Positions 54,879 through 64,000 of a stretch of DNA of 64,000 nucleotides are shown here, in pieces. The DNA is taken from positions 11,607-75,606 of the forward strand of contig DAOUHY010000349.1 in NCBI GenBank assembly GCA_034428435.1. Direction: 5' to 3'. The first letter of the stretch is position 1, and the number at the start of each line of letters is the position of its first letter. The notes beneath the pieces are model-generated. The model saw only the letters and a list, made by a program, of their open reading frames with translations. It did not search any database and was not told where the DNA came from. Both the position numbers and the translations under genes were made by a program. The DNA comes from Bin5 sp034428435. GTDB taxonomy: Bacteria > Chloroflexota > Anaerolineae > Caldilineales > Caldilineaceae.

Positions 54879-54910
54879 AAAAAAGCGTCGGGCGCAAGGG
54901 CCCAACGCTT
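54879..54910 (-). terminator. Terminator between rlmN and rpmB
   Basis: AAGCGTCGGGC (54883-54893) and GCCCAACGCTT (54900-54910) form an 11-bp stem with one G-U/mismatch and a 6-nt loop. On the minus strand a TTTTTT run follows, an intrinsic terminator for rpmB; on the plus strand a TTATTTC tail makes it a weaker terminator for rlmN. Confidence 0.8.
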
Positions 54911-54945
54911 ATTTCAGTCTGACTAAGATGTTACAACCAGGGATC

Positions 54946-55125
54946 TCAGGCCTTCGCAAGCGTGCGGATGCAAGAGGTGCAGAGACGGCGGGAAACCAGC
55001 CTGTCGTTTTCCAGAATTCTGACTTTCTGAATGTTGACCTTCCACTTATGGCGTGTGGCCTTTCTGGACCAGGGACGGTTGTTCCCAAACTGAGGACTCT
55101 TGCCGCACTTTTGGCATTTCGCCAT
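54946..55125 (-). CDS. rpmB: Large ribosomal subunit protein bL28 (Cys4 form)
   Basis: This short gene encodes 59 residues: MAKCQKCGKSPQFGNN, then KWKVNIQKVRIL and LCTSCIRTLAKA. Two C-x2-C pairs (Cys4, Cys7, Cys49, Cys52) form a zinc-binding bL28. Zinc-free paralogues exist in some bacteria and respond to zinc limitation; none is seen here. GGAGGGAA precedes the ATG by about 8 nt. It is monocistronic, with its own promoter and terminator. Confidence 0.95.
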   Translation of the reverse strand: MAKCQKCGKSPQFGNNRPWSRKATRHKWKVNIQKVRILENDRLVSRRLCTSCIRTLAKA

Positions 55126-55213
55126 GATCTGTTCCCTCCGGTTTCACATTGGCCCGAAATCAGTGTATTCCCACCAACGCCCAACCAATGGTCACGTATC
55201 GCTGAATTGTCAG

Positions 55214-55242
55214 AGATTATCATACGGCTAAAGGGTTGTCAA
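55214..55242 (-). promoter_or_regulatory. rpmB promoter
   Basis: Minus-strand TTGACA (55242-55237) is perfect. The -10 is either TAATCT at 17-bp spacing or GATAAT at 15 bp. Both place the start near 55205, with an 80-nt leader to rpmB. The promoter lies immediately beside the degV start, transcribed away. Confidence 0.7.
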
Positions 55243-55259
55243 AAGTTGGAGCATCTTCT

Positions 55260-56120
55260 GTGAGCAAGGTTCGTATCGTTACCGACAGTGACGCCAGCAT
55301 TCCCGCCGACGTCCTGGACAAATATTCGATTGAAGTGATCCCCCAGGTGCTGCGCGTAGGGCGGGATCGCTATGAAGATTCAGAAGATTTCAACGCGGAC
55401 AGGCTCTTTCAACTGATCCGGGAAAATCAGTCCGGCGGTCGCATACTGCTGCCCGAAGTGGAAGCCCCGGAGCTCAGCCGCCTCATGGAGGTCTATCAGA
55501 AGCTGGGCCAGGACGCCGAAGAGATCGTTGCCATCCACATGAGCAGCACGCTCAGCCCAATGTGGAGCCAGTCCCGCAAAGCCGCCGATATGATGATGGG
55601 GCGCTACCGTATCCGGGTTATGGACAGTCAGACGACTTCAATGGGACTGGGTATGTTGGCGGAACTGGCCGGCCAGGCCGCCGAGGACGGCGCCGATCTC
55701 TATGAAGTCGCCCGCATCGTCAACGGGGCTATCCCCCACATCTATGTGACCTTCTTCGCCGAAACGCTCTACTACCTGGAACGCAGCGCCCGCCTCGGCG
55801 CGGCCCAGAGTGTGCTGGGGACGATGCTCGGCATCAAAGCAATGGTCACGATGGAAGACGGACAGCTGATCCCGCTCGAAAAGGTGCAGACCCGGGAAGA
55901 TGTCGCCGAAAAACTGTACGACTACACCGCAGAATTCGCCCAAAATGAACGGATCGGGCTCGTGCAGCATCGATACGAACAGACCCAGGAACACCTGCTG
56001 GAGCGCCTGGAAGAAGGGCTCCCCGATATTTCGGCCAATGTGTGGCGCTACCCGCCTAGCCTGGCAGCCCATCTCGGACCAAATGTGATGGGAGTCATCG
56101 TGTACGAGGGGCTTGGTTGA
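55260..56120 (+). CDS. DegV-family fatty-acid-binding protein
   Basis: DegV/FakB proteins hand fatty acids to the kinase FakA in Gram-positive-type lipid metabolism. The start GTG 55260 follows TTGGAG by 9 nt and gives 286 residues beginning VSKVRIVTDSDASIPADVL, the family opening. MSSTLSPMWSQSRKAA and MDSQTTSMGLGML are family loops. Its stop is followed within 2 bp by recG. No fakA gene is nearby. Confidence 0.9.
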   Translation: MSKVRIVTDSDASIPADVLDKYSIEVIPQVLRVGRDRYEDSEDFNADRLFQLIRENQSGGRILLPEVEAPELSRLMEVYQKLGQDAEEIVAIHMSSTLSPMWSQSRKAADMMMGRYRIRVMDSQTTSMGLGMLAELAGQAAEDGADLYEVARIVNGAIPHIYVTFFAETLYYLERSARLGAAQSVLGTMLGIKAMVTMEDGQLIPLEKVQTREDVAEKLYDYTAEFAQNERIGLVQHRYEQTQEHLLERLEEGLPDISANVWRYPPSLAAHLGPNVMGVIVYEGLG

Positions 56121-56122
56121 CG

Positions 56123-58600
56123 ATGGCTGAGAGAGCCCTGACGCGGTTACGCAATCTATTGAACCTGGAGATCCAGACCCGCTGGCGTGAGAGGGCCTTC
56201 GCTGGCGGCGTGGCAGCCTTCTGCGAACGTTGGACAGCCGACGCTAAAGCCGATGCCGTCCATCCGGGCCTTCTGCAGGAAATCGTCGAACGGCTGTCAC
56301 AGTACGCCGGTGCCGAAAGCGACGAAAGGGCGCGGCTGCTCAACTCCCTCCTCGACCTGTTGGATCAACCGCCGCCCGATCCGGCTTTGGAAAATGTAGA
56401 CCGGGTCGGCCAGCGACAGGCCCGCCAACCTGAAGCAACCCAGGCCAGCAACCCCGCCGAGACCGGGCCCGGCCCGGCCCATCAGCAATCGCCCAATAGC
56501 GATACCGCTGAAACTGAAGCGCCGGAGTCGTCCGACATCTTGAACCGGCCGATAACCGACCTGAAAGGGATTGGCGTAAAGAGAGCCGAGCAGTACGCAC
56601 GCCTTGGGATCGAGACCGTAGAGGACCTTATCTGGCATCTGCCCCATCGCTACGACGATTACAGCCGCGTGCGCCCCATAGCCGATGTCGAGGAAGGGGA
56701 AAGCCTTTCCATCATCGCCAATCTGCGCGGGTTCAGTCAGCGCAAATTTGCCTACAAGAGGGAAATCCTGCAGGCCAACTTCAGCGACGGCAGCGGCACG
56801 GTCCGCGCCAACTGGTGGAACCAGTCCTGGCTGAAAAATCGCCTCTCCATCGGAAAAACCTATCGCCTGAGCGGCGTCGTCGGCCTGTACATGGGGCACA
56901 AGACGTTGGAGAATCCTTATTTTGAAGAGATCGGTCCCAGGGTCATCAAAGACGGACCGATTATGCCCGTTTACGGACTGACCGCAGGTCTGCGCAGCAG
57001 CGATGTCAGCAGGCAGGTGCAGCAGGCCCTCAGACAAGGCCTGTCATCCCTGCGCGATCCCTTGCCGGAGCCGCTCCGCCGCCATTACAACCTGGTTCCT
57101 CTGACCGACGCACTCCGGCAAATTCACTCGCCAGAGACGCCGGAACGGCTTGCCGACGCCCGTAAACGCATCATCTTTGATGACTTCTTCTACCTCCAGC
57201 TGGGCGTGCAGCGCCGTCGCCAGGAGATCCAGCACTTCAATGCGCCACCGATGCCCGTCGACGACGAACTGCTGGCAGACTACAGAACGACACTGCCCTT
57301 TGCCCTCACCGGCGCACAACAGCGGACGCTGGATGAAGTCCGGCAGGATATGGCCCGGAGCGTGCCAATGAGCCGGCTGGTCCAGGGTGACGTCGGCAGC
57401 GGCAAAACCGTGGTGGCCGCCGGCGCCATGTTGATCGCCGCAGCCAGCGGCTTCCAGTCCGCCCTGCTCGCACCGACGCAGATTCTGGCCGAGCAACATT
57501 TTCGCGCCCTGAGCAAACTGCTGGCTGACGTCGAACTGCCGGGCGGCGTCAGACCGAACGTCTCACTCCTCACCGGCCGCGTCACCGGCCAGGAGCGGGA
57601 ATCCGCTCTCGCCGGACTGGCAGACGGAAGTATTCAAGTCGTCGTCGGCACCACCGCGCTCATCCAGGAGAATGTGGACTTCGCTAACCTCGGCTTTGTC
57701 GTGGTCGACGAGCAGCATCGATTCGGCGTCGGACAGCGGGCAGCCGCACGCGATAAGGGTGGGGAAACTGCCGTGCCCCATCTGCTGGTGATGAGCGCCA
57801 CACCCATCCCCCGCAGCCTGGCGCTCACGGTTTACGGCGACCTCGACGTCAGCGTTATCGATGAGATGCCTCCGGGGCGGACGCCGATCAAGACCAAGCG
57901 ATTTCTGCCCACCGACAGGGAACGCCTCTACAGCTTTGTCCGCAGACAGGTGCGAGACGGCCGTCAGGCCTACCTCATCTATCCCCTTGTCGAGGAAAGT
58001 GAAGTCCTGGATGTTGGCGCGGCCGTGGACGCCCACGCCCGCCTGAGTAAAGAGGTCTTCCCCGATCTGCGCGTGGGGTTGCTCCACGGCCGTCTCAAAG
58101 GCGCCGAAAAAGATGACGTGATGCGCGCCTTTGCCGGCGGCGATCTCGATATTCTTGTCAGTACCAGTGTTGTCGAGGTCGGCGTGGACGTTCCCAACGC
58201 CACCGTGATGCTGATCGAGGATGCCGAACGCTTCGGTCTGGCGCAACTGCACCAGTTCCGGGGCCGGGTGGGCAGGGGTGGGCACGAAAGCTATTGCGCG
58301 CTGATAAGTAGGGTGAAGGCCGACGCGCAGGCCGAACGTCTCAATGCCTTGGCGGAGACGACTGACGGCTTCATCTTGGCGGAAAAGGATCTGGAACTGC
58401 GCGGCCCCGGGGATTTTCTGGGTACGCGTCAGAGCGGGCTGCCGGACATGAAGTTGGCGAGCCTCAGCGATCTCTCTACACTGCATCTGGCACAGGAGGC
58501 CGCGCAAGACTTTCTGCGTCAGGACACAGATCTCGACAACTATCCTCAGGTGCAGGAAAAAGTGGAGCGGTTCTGGCGCGGCCACGGCGATCTCTCGTGA
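56123..58600 (+). CDS. recG: ATP-dependent DNA helicase RecG
   Basis: RecG remodels stalled forks and branched DNA. From ATG 56123 the protein has 825 residues (TTG 56117, spaced 5 nt from GAGGGG, is an alternative that overlaps degV). It has an N-terminal helical extension of about 130 residues, the wedge OB-fold (NRPITDLKGIGVKRAEQY), GDVGSGKTVVAAGAM, DEQHRFGVGQR, SATPIPRSLALTVYGD and QFRGRVGRGGHESYC. degV-recG is a tight pair. Confidence 0.95.
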   Translation: MAERALTRLRNLLNLEIQTRWRERAFAGGVAAFCERWTADAKADAVHPGLLQEIVERLSQYAGAESDERARLLNSLLDLLDQPPPDPALENVDRVGQRQARQPEATQASNPAETGPGPAHQQSPNSDTAETEAPESSDILNRPITDLKGIGVKRAEQYARLGIETVEDLIWHLPHRYDDYSRVRPIADVEEGESLSIIANLRGFSQRKFAYKREILQANFSDGSGTVRANWWNQSWLKNRLSIGKTYRLSGVVGLYMGHKTLENPYFEEIGPRVIKDGPIMPVYGLTAGLRSSDVSRQVQQALRQGLSSLRDPLPEPLRRHYNLVPLTDALRQIHSPETPERLADARKRIIFDDFFYLQLGVQRRRQEIQHFNAPPMPVDDELLADYRTTLPFALTGAQQRTLDEVRQDMARSVPMSRLVQGDVGSGKTVVAAGAMLIAAASGFQSALLAPTQILAEQHFRALSKLLADVELPGGVRPNVSLLTGRVTGQERESALAGLADGSIQVVVGTTALIQENVDFANLGFVVVDEQHRFGVGQRAAARDKGGETAVPHLLVMSATPIPRSLALTVYGDLDVSVIDEMPPGRTPIKTKRFLPTDRERLYSFVRRQVRDGRQAYLIYPLVEESEVLDVGAAVDAHARLSKEVFPDLRVGLLHGRLKGAEKDDVMRAFAGGDLDILVSTSVVEVGVDVPNATVMLIEDAERFGLAQLHQFRGRVGRGGHESYCALISRVKADAQAERLNALAETTDGFILAEKDLELRGPGDFLGTRQSGLPDMKLASLSDLSTLHLAQEAAQDFLRQDTDLDNYPQVQEKVERFWRGHGDLS

Positions 58601-58637
58601 CCCGGGCGATGTAGTCGCTGACCTTCGCCAGTTGAAG

Positions 58638-59921
<1,284 letters not shown>

Positions 59922-60054
59922 TGCCGGAACATACCTTTCCGTTCGGTTGCGAAACCGTTTCTGGGTGTTTTAATAACTGTATACCATTTTGGCAAATTTT
60001 ATAACACGCTTGCACCTGCCAAGATTGCCACCGAAACCTGGCTCAACCGCGCGG

Positions 60055-61026
60055 CTACGACAGATCGACCCCATTCGGCAACGGCCGGCCCTCGACGCCC
60101 GCCAGCAGATTCTCGGTCGTCATCACCGCCATCTTCGTGCGCGTGGCCACGGTGGCGCTGCCTATGTGGGGCAGAATGACACAGTTCTCCAGCGAGACCA
60201 GCGGGTGATCCGCCGGCAGAGGCTCCGGATCGGTGACGTCCAACCCAGCCGCGGCGATCTCACCCCCCACCAGCGCCTCGTAGAGCGCATCCTGGTCCAC
60301 GACCCCGCCGCGACTGGTATTGATGAATACTGCCGCCGGTTTCATCTTGCGGAAAGCATCCACGCTGAACAGAGAACGGGTCTGGTCGTTGAGCGGGCAG
60401 TGGACCGCAACGAAATCGCTCTCTTCCAACAGTTTGTCCATCGGTACAAAAGTCGCGCCCACCTCCCGCGCCGCCTCCGGCTTTTCCCTGGGCCCGGTAT
60501 ATAGTATGCGGCAGCCGAAACCGCCGAGCATACGCGCGAACGAGGAGCCAATCCGCCCTAGGCCGACCAACCCCACCGTGCTTCCGTGTATGTCGCGGCC
60601 CGTCATCCACATCGGTCTCCAAGTGGGCCACGTCCCGCTCTGCACGGCGTTCGTACCTTCCGGCAGCCGCCGCGCCGTGGCCAGCAGCAGGGCCAGCGCC
60701 AGCTCCGCCGTCGTCTCGGTCAACACGCCCGGCGTATTCCCCAGGGGGATGTCCCGTTTGCGCAGCGCAGCCACGTCCACGTGATCGTAACCGACCGACA
60801 TCGTCGCCACGACCCGCAGCCCGGACCCGGCCGCGTCCAACAACTCATCGTCAACTGATTCGGTCAGCAGACAGTAGAGTCCGTCTGCCCCTTGCACCCA
60901 TTCCAGCAGCGTATCGCGCGCTATCGGCTCTTCGCTGTCCCAGTAGCGGGCGTCACATCTTTCTAGGATCGGCGCGATCGCCGCCTGCGGCAGCTGGCGG
61001 GTCACCACAACTGTCGGTCTTGTCAT
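60055..61026 (-). CDS. D-2-hydroxyacid dehydrogenase (glyoxylate/hydroxypyruvate reductase type)
   Basis: This 323-residue NAD(P)-dependent enzyme has the Rossmann motif GLVGLGRIGSSFARML, the NTSRGGVVDQDALYEAL segment with catalytic Arg region, and LPHIGSAT with the catalytic His. The overall pattern is closest to glyoxylate/hydroxypyruvate reductases (GyaR/GRHPR). It starts 45 bp after hflX and could share its transcript. Substrate within the family is not certain. Confidence 0.9.
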   Translation of the reverse strand: MTRPTVVVTRQLPQAAIAPILERCDARYWDSEEPIARDTLLEWVQGADGLYCLLTESVDDELLDAAGSGLRVVATMSVGYDHVDVAALRKRDIPLGNTPGVLTETTAELALALLLATARRLPEGTNAVQSGTWPTWRPMWMTGRDIHGSTVGLVGLGRIGSSFARMLGGFGCRILYTGPREKPEAAREVGATFVPMDKLLEESDFVAVHCPLNDQTRSLFSVDAFRKMKPAAVFINTSRGGVVDQDALYEALVGGEIAAAGLDVTDPEPLPADHPLVSLENCVILPHIGSATVATRTKMAVMTTENLLAGVEGRPLPNGVDLS

Positions 61027-61071
61027 TTCCTCTGCAGCCCTCTGTCCCTGTGCGAACTGATGTCGCTTCGT

Positions 61072-62532
61072 CTATGTTGATGCTTCCAGCCCGCGATCCG
61101 CGCCCGCCACGCTCCAGGACTGCACGCGGCTGACCAGATGGGCCGGCAGTCTGCCCTCGATCAGTGTCCCTTCCTCGGTATATTCCTCCCGTTCCACGCG
61201 GCCGTGCTCATACATCAGAGAGACCAGGTCGCCCTTGCTGTAAGGCAGCAACAGCCGCAGCGGCGTCATCGTTTCCTTCAGCTTCCCATCCACTTCCGCC
61301 AGCAGTTCCGGGATGCCTTCCCCTGTACGGGCACTGATCTGTACAGGAGAAGTGTACTCCTGCAGCGCATGGCGCAACTGTGCCGCAAGGCCGGGCTCTC
61401 CTTGCCCTGCCGAGTAGACCAGGTCGATCTTGTTCAGTGCCGTCACAAGCGGTTTCTCGCCGGCGCCCAACTCCTCCAACATCTCCTCCACCGCGGTTAC
61501 TTGCTCATCGGCGTTGGGGTGCGAAATATCCACCACGTGCAGCAGCAGGTCTGCCTCCGTGATCTCCTCCAGCGTCGCCCGGAACGCCGCCACCAGCGCC
61601 GTCGGCAGCTTCTGGATGAAACCGACCGTATCCGTGAACAGGGCCGTGCGCGCACTCGGCAGTTCCACACGCCGCGTGGTCGGGTCCAGGGTGGCAAACA
61701 GCTGGTCCTGGGCCAGCACGCCGGCATCGCTGACCGCATTCAACAGCGTGCTCTTGCCCGCGTTCGTGTAACCGACCACGACGATGACCGGCGTCGACGA
61801 CTTCTGCCGGCGCTGTCGGTAGCGTTCACGGTGGTGGCGTACCTCCTCCAACTCCCGCTTGAGATGCGCGATCCGGCGGCCTATCTCCCGCCGGTCCACT
61901 TCCAGCTGCGTTTCACCGGGTCCGCGTACACCGACCCCGCCGCTCGCGCCGCCGGCCCGTCCACCCGCTTGCCGCGCCAAGTGGGTCCACGCCCGGGTCA
62001 GCCGCGGAAGCCGGTACTCGTACTGGGCCAGCTCCACCTGCACCGCCCCCTCTTTCGTCTTGGCATGGCGTGCGAAGATATCCAGGATCAGGGCCGTGCG
62101 GTCGATCACCTTCACCTCCTGCCCCAGGACCCGCTCGATTTCGCGCTGCTGGCGCGGCGAAAGCTCTTCGTCGAAGATCACCACATTCGCGCCCAACTCC
62201 AGGACCAGCGTCTTCAGTTCACCCAGTTTGCCCGCGCCGATGAACGTAGCCGGATGGGGATGTTGGAGCCGCTGCGTCAACTCTCCCAACACCTCCAGTC
62301 CCGCGGTCCCGGCCAGCAGGGCCAGTTCGCTGAGCGAGTCCTCCATCGAGAGGATACCGGGCTGACCCGCCAGGCTGACGCCGACCAGGACCGCCGTCTC
62401 CTCCGGCTTGTCGGTCAGGATCAGGCCTTGGTCGTCGCGCACGACTGCGCCAAGCCCGCCTTCGCCTGCACCGGTAAAGTCATCGACCGCGGTCAGGCCG
62501 CCTGAACGGTTTGCATGTTGATTTTCTGACAT
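61072..62532 (-). CDS. hflX: Ribosome-splitting GTPase HflX
   Basis: HflX splits stalled ribosomes under heat or antibiotic stress. The start at 62532 (MSENQHANRSGG) gives 486 residues; ATG 62562 adds ten. The N-terminal HflX domain has TFIGAGKLGEL and the long helix region with GGxGxRGPGETQLEVDRR (positions about 200-220). The G domain has GYTNAGKSTLLNAV, DTVGFIQKLP and NKID. A weak C-terminal domain ends the protein. Confidence 0.94.
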   Translation of the reverse strand: MSENQHANRSGGLTAVDDFTGAGEGGLGAVVRDDQGLILTDKPEETAVLVGVSLAGQPGILSMEDSLSELALLAGTAGLEVLGELTQRLQHPHPATFIGAGKLGELKTLVLELGANVVIFDEELSPRQQREIERVLGQEVKVIDRTALILDIFARHAKTKEGAVQVELAQYEYRLPRLTRAWTHLARQAGGRAGGASGGVGVRGPGETQLEVDRREIGRRIAHLKRELEEVRHHRERYRQRRQKSSTPVIVVVGYTNAGKSTLLNAVSDAGVLAQDQLFATLDPTTRRVELPSARTALFTDTVGFIQKLPTALVAAFRATLEEITEADLLLHVVDISHPNADEQVTAVEEMLEELGAGEKPLVTALNKIDLVYSAGQGEPGLAAQLRHALQEYTSPVQISARTGEGIPELLAEVDGKLKETMTPLRLLLPYSKGDLVSLMYEHGRVEREEYTEEGTLIEGRLPAHLVSRVQSWSVAGADRGLEAST

Positions 62533-62562
62533 TCGATTAACTGTGCCTTTCACAGCGTTCAT

Positions 62563-62882
62563 CCATGGGGGGATGTCAATGTGCCCGCTGATAGGCTAAC
62601 GCTGTACTACAGTGCAACAAATCCAATCACAAGCCGCCGCCAGGCATGAGTGGCTTCCAACGGCGGCAATTCCCTATACATTCACGAGCTATTCGTTGGA
62701 GGGCATCTGCTGCGCCTCCATCTGCGGACCGGCGGCCCGACAAGCCATCGTTCACAAAATGGTTAGGCCAGGAGAGCGCTGCTGACAAAAGTGGCGGCGA
62801 CCAGAGCCGCGTCATGCTAGGCCCGGCAAGATTCGCACATTGTACACGATTTCGTCATTTCGCGCCCGTCGCCGAAGCCTCT
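62563..62882. other. Intergenic region upstream of hflX
   Basis: No gene is supported in these 320 bases. It should hold the hflX promoter on the minus strand; none is clear. Confidence 0.35.
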
Positions 62883-63207
62883 GGGCGCAGTCCAAAACGG
62901 AGGTGAGTTCTCCTACACCTCTGGCAGCAACTGAACCATAGCCATTCCGTCATCCAATCTGCGGCAGAGGAGACGGCAGTTCTCTCTTCTCACTCCTCTT
63001 CACTCTCTCCTCGCTTTTCTGGGCGGTCGGGCCTATTCGGCCCTCCCTTGTGCGGGGGCTCCGCCCCCGCAACGCCCCCTCTCCTACAACATGCCTAGTG
63101 GACCGGGTGTCGATATTGGTGACGGGTGCCTAATTGAAGATGTCTGGCCAGACCACGTCCCGCCAGTCCCATCAGATCCCCGTAGGTGCCGGCCTTGTGC
63201 CTGCCCT
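62883..63207 (+). mobile_element. MITE-like repeat, copy 4 (3' truncated)
   Basis: The first 325 bp or so of the repeat are present: the left edge GGGCGCAGTCCAAAACGG is a decayed left terminus, and the GGTCGGGCC block and the GC hairpin (near 63051-63071) are intact. Similarity stops abruptly after CTTGTGCCTGCCCT, so the right third including the terminal repeat is lost. Confidence 0.8.
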
Positions 63208-63569
63208 GGAACCTACTCTCACCCACAGCGGGACTGTTGACGGTATAAGTTCGATGATGCCAGCCGCGAGACGGAGCTGACATTGACATACACATATTCA
63301 ATCAGAAGGTGTAACGCCCAGCGGCCCACTTCACAGCTTCGTCCGGGTGCTATAGCAGAAAGAGGCGTTTTTCTCCGGACATACCCACAGCCTGGATCGC
63401 TCAAATGATCGACCTGCTGATCTGGGGCGCCTGGCATGCCGTGGACAGTGGCCCAATAGCGTGAAATGATGCTGCACAACTTGCCGCGCGCACGCTCATG
63501 GGAGGTCTGGGAAGATAGGTTTCCCAACCGAATAGCAAGCTTTTCAGATTCGGAACGTAGGAGAACAGA
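63208..63569. other. Region between truncated repeat and MFS gene
   Basis: No supported gene. A TTGACA at 63283 lacks a well-placed -10. The MFS ribosome-binding site GTAGGAG ends the region. Confidence 0.35.
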
Positions 63570-63887
63570 TTGGATAAGAACGTCCAGGATATGGCTGGGG
63601 GAGGCAGGAACAGCTCATTCTGGGAACTGCTCAAGACGCGCAACTTCCGACTACTTTGGGGTGCCGGCACGCTATCCGCCATCGGTGATCAGTTCGACCT
63701 GATTGCATTCCCCTGGCTCGTTCTGCTTCTGACCGGTGACCCGCTGGCCGTCGGTGCGATCATCGCCGTCGGCAGCGTTCCCACAGTCTTCTTTATGCTC
63801 ATCGGCGCGTCGATTGTGGATCGCTCTTCCCCGCGCATGATTCTCCAGGTCAGCAATGTGGCCCGAGTCTTCTTAGAAGCTGTTTGA
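63570..63887 (+). pseudogene. MFS transporter gene, cut by an IS
   Basis: The TTG at 63570 follows GTAGGAG by 6 nt. About 100 residues match the N-terminal part of a major facilitator efflux protein: FRLLWGAGTLSAIGDQFD, then FPWLVLLLTGD and ASIVDRSSPRMILQVSN. Reading stops at a TGA that lies in the end of an insertion sequence, so the gene is interrupted after its first two or three membrane helices. The rest, if present, is beyond the window. Confidence 0.75.
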
Positions 63888-63893
63888 AAAGGG

Positions 63894-64000
63894 TCAATTG
63901 GGTGCCAAGCGGCGTACCATGAGACGAATCATAGCGATATGGATAAAGGCGACACTGCTTTCGGGCAGTCGTTCATAGTCTTTACAGAGGCGACGATTGA
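63894..64000 (-). CDS. IS5-type transposase, C-terminal end (partial)
   Basis: The last 34 residues of a transposase are visible on the minus strand, containing RRLCKDYERLPESS and AMIRLMVRRLA, a signature of IS5-family (DDE) transposase C termini. The gene enters from the right edge. The IS end is probably near 63875, at GAAGCTGTTTGAAAA, within the MFS frame. Confidence 0.8.
   Translation of the reverse strand, partial: NRRLCKDYERLPESSVAFIHIAMIRLMVRRLAPN

Noticed and set aside
61138..62505. 455-codon plus-strand open frame opposite hflX
   Set aside because: It is a shadow of hflX: high GC makes long antisense frames, and its translation is Gln/Arg/His-rich with no family features.
63283..63320. 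Promoter for the MFS gene based on TTGACA
   Set aside because: No -10 hexamer lies at 15-19 bp spacing.

Overview
The window is about 64 kb of GC-rich bacterial DNA. It reads best as a Chloroflexota chromosome (Anaerolineae or Caldilineae-like). This is an inference from gene content and protein style: a nusA-ylxR-infB-rbfA-DHH-truB-ribF cluster, CIRCE/HrcA control, a dnaG-rpoD pair, a Cys4 bL28, tandem FemAB proteins, Thr-Pro-rich membrane-anchored proteins, and many lipoproteins. There is no rRNA operon, prophage or CRISPR array. One tRNA gene (Asn) is present.

Layout. 1-1.6 kb: end of a PstS-like phosphate-binding protein, a non-coding mobile repeat, then a promoter and attenuator-like hairpin in front of nusA. 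1.6-10.1 kb: the translation/transcription cluster. 10.1-13.6 kb: a haem-c/beta-propeller lipoprotein and a UGT-type glycosyltransferase. 13.6-21 kb, minus strand: sbcDC downstream of a tight hrcA-grpE-GNAT-membrane-protein run with a complete sigma-A promoter and CIRCE operator. 21-23.7 kb: polysaccharide sugar transferase and GT2. 24-27 kb: glutamate formimidoyltransferase and molybdate transporter modAB (no modC). 27-33 kb: double-domain FemAB protein, UDP-glucose pyrophosphorylase, gamma-glutamyltransferase. 33-37.3 kb: three uncharacterised membrane/surface proteins. 37.3-43 kb: accessory stretch with a DUF3179 lipoprotein, a second mobile repeat, a 54-residue membrane protein with its own strong promoter, a 50-bp tandem repeat array leading into a Fic-domain AMP-transferase gene, and VOC and DUF1801 genes. 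43-47.4 kb: tRNA-Asn, rpoD, dnaG and an SCP2-like gene. 47.5-50.8 kb: third mobile repeat, a bactofilin and a YprB-type nuclease. 51-58.6 kb: recJ, a HAD phosphatase, rlmN, rpmB (bL28), degV, recG. 58.6-62.5 kb: citrate synthase, hydroxyacid dehydrogenase, hflX. 62.9-64 kb: a truncated fourth mobile repeat and an MFS gene cut by an IS5-type element.

The least explained structure is a dispersed element of about 410-460 bp, present four times. It has imperfect terminal inverted repeats beginning GGGTGCATCCCA, a perfect internal GC hairpin and no convincing gene. One copy is flanked by a perfect 9-bp direct repeat, so it behaves like a MITE. Two copies end 16-17 bp from the -35 box of a good promoter. 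The other candidate for a new system is the Fic gene with its 50-bp upstream repeat array. Functions rest on motif reading only; no database search was possible.
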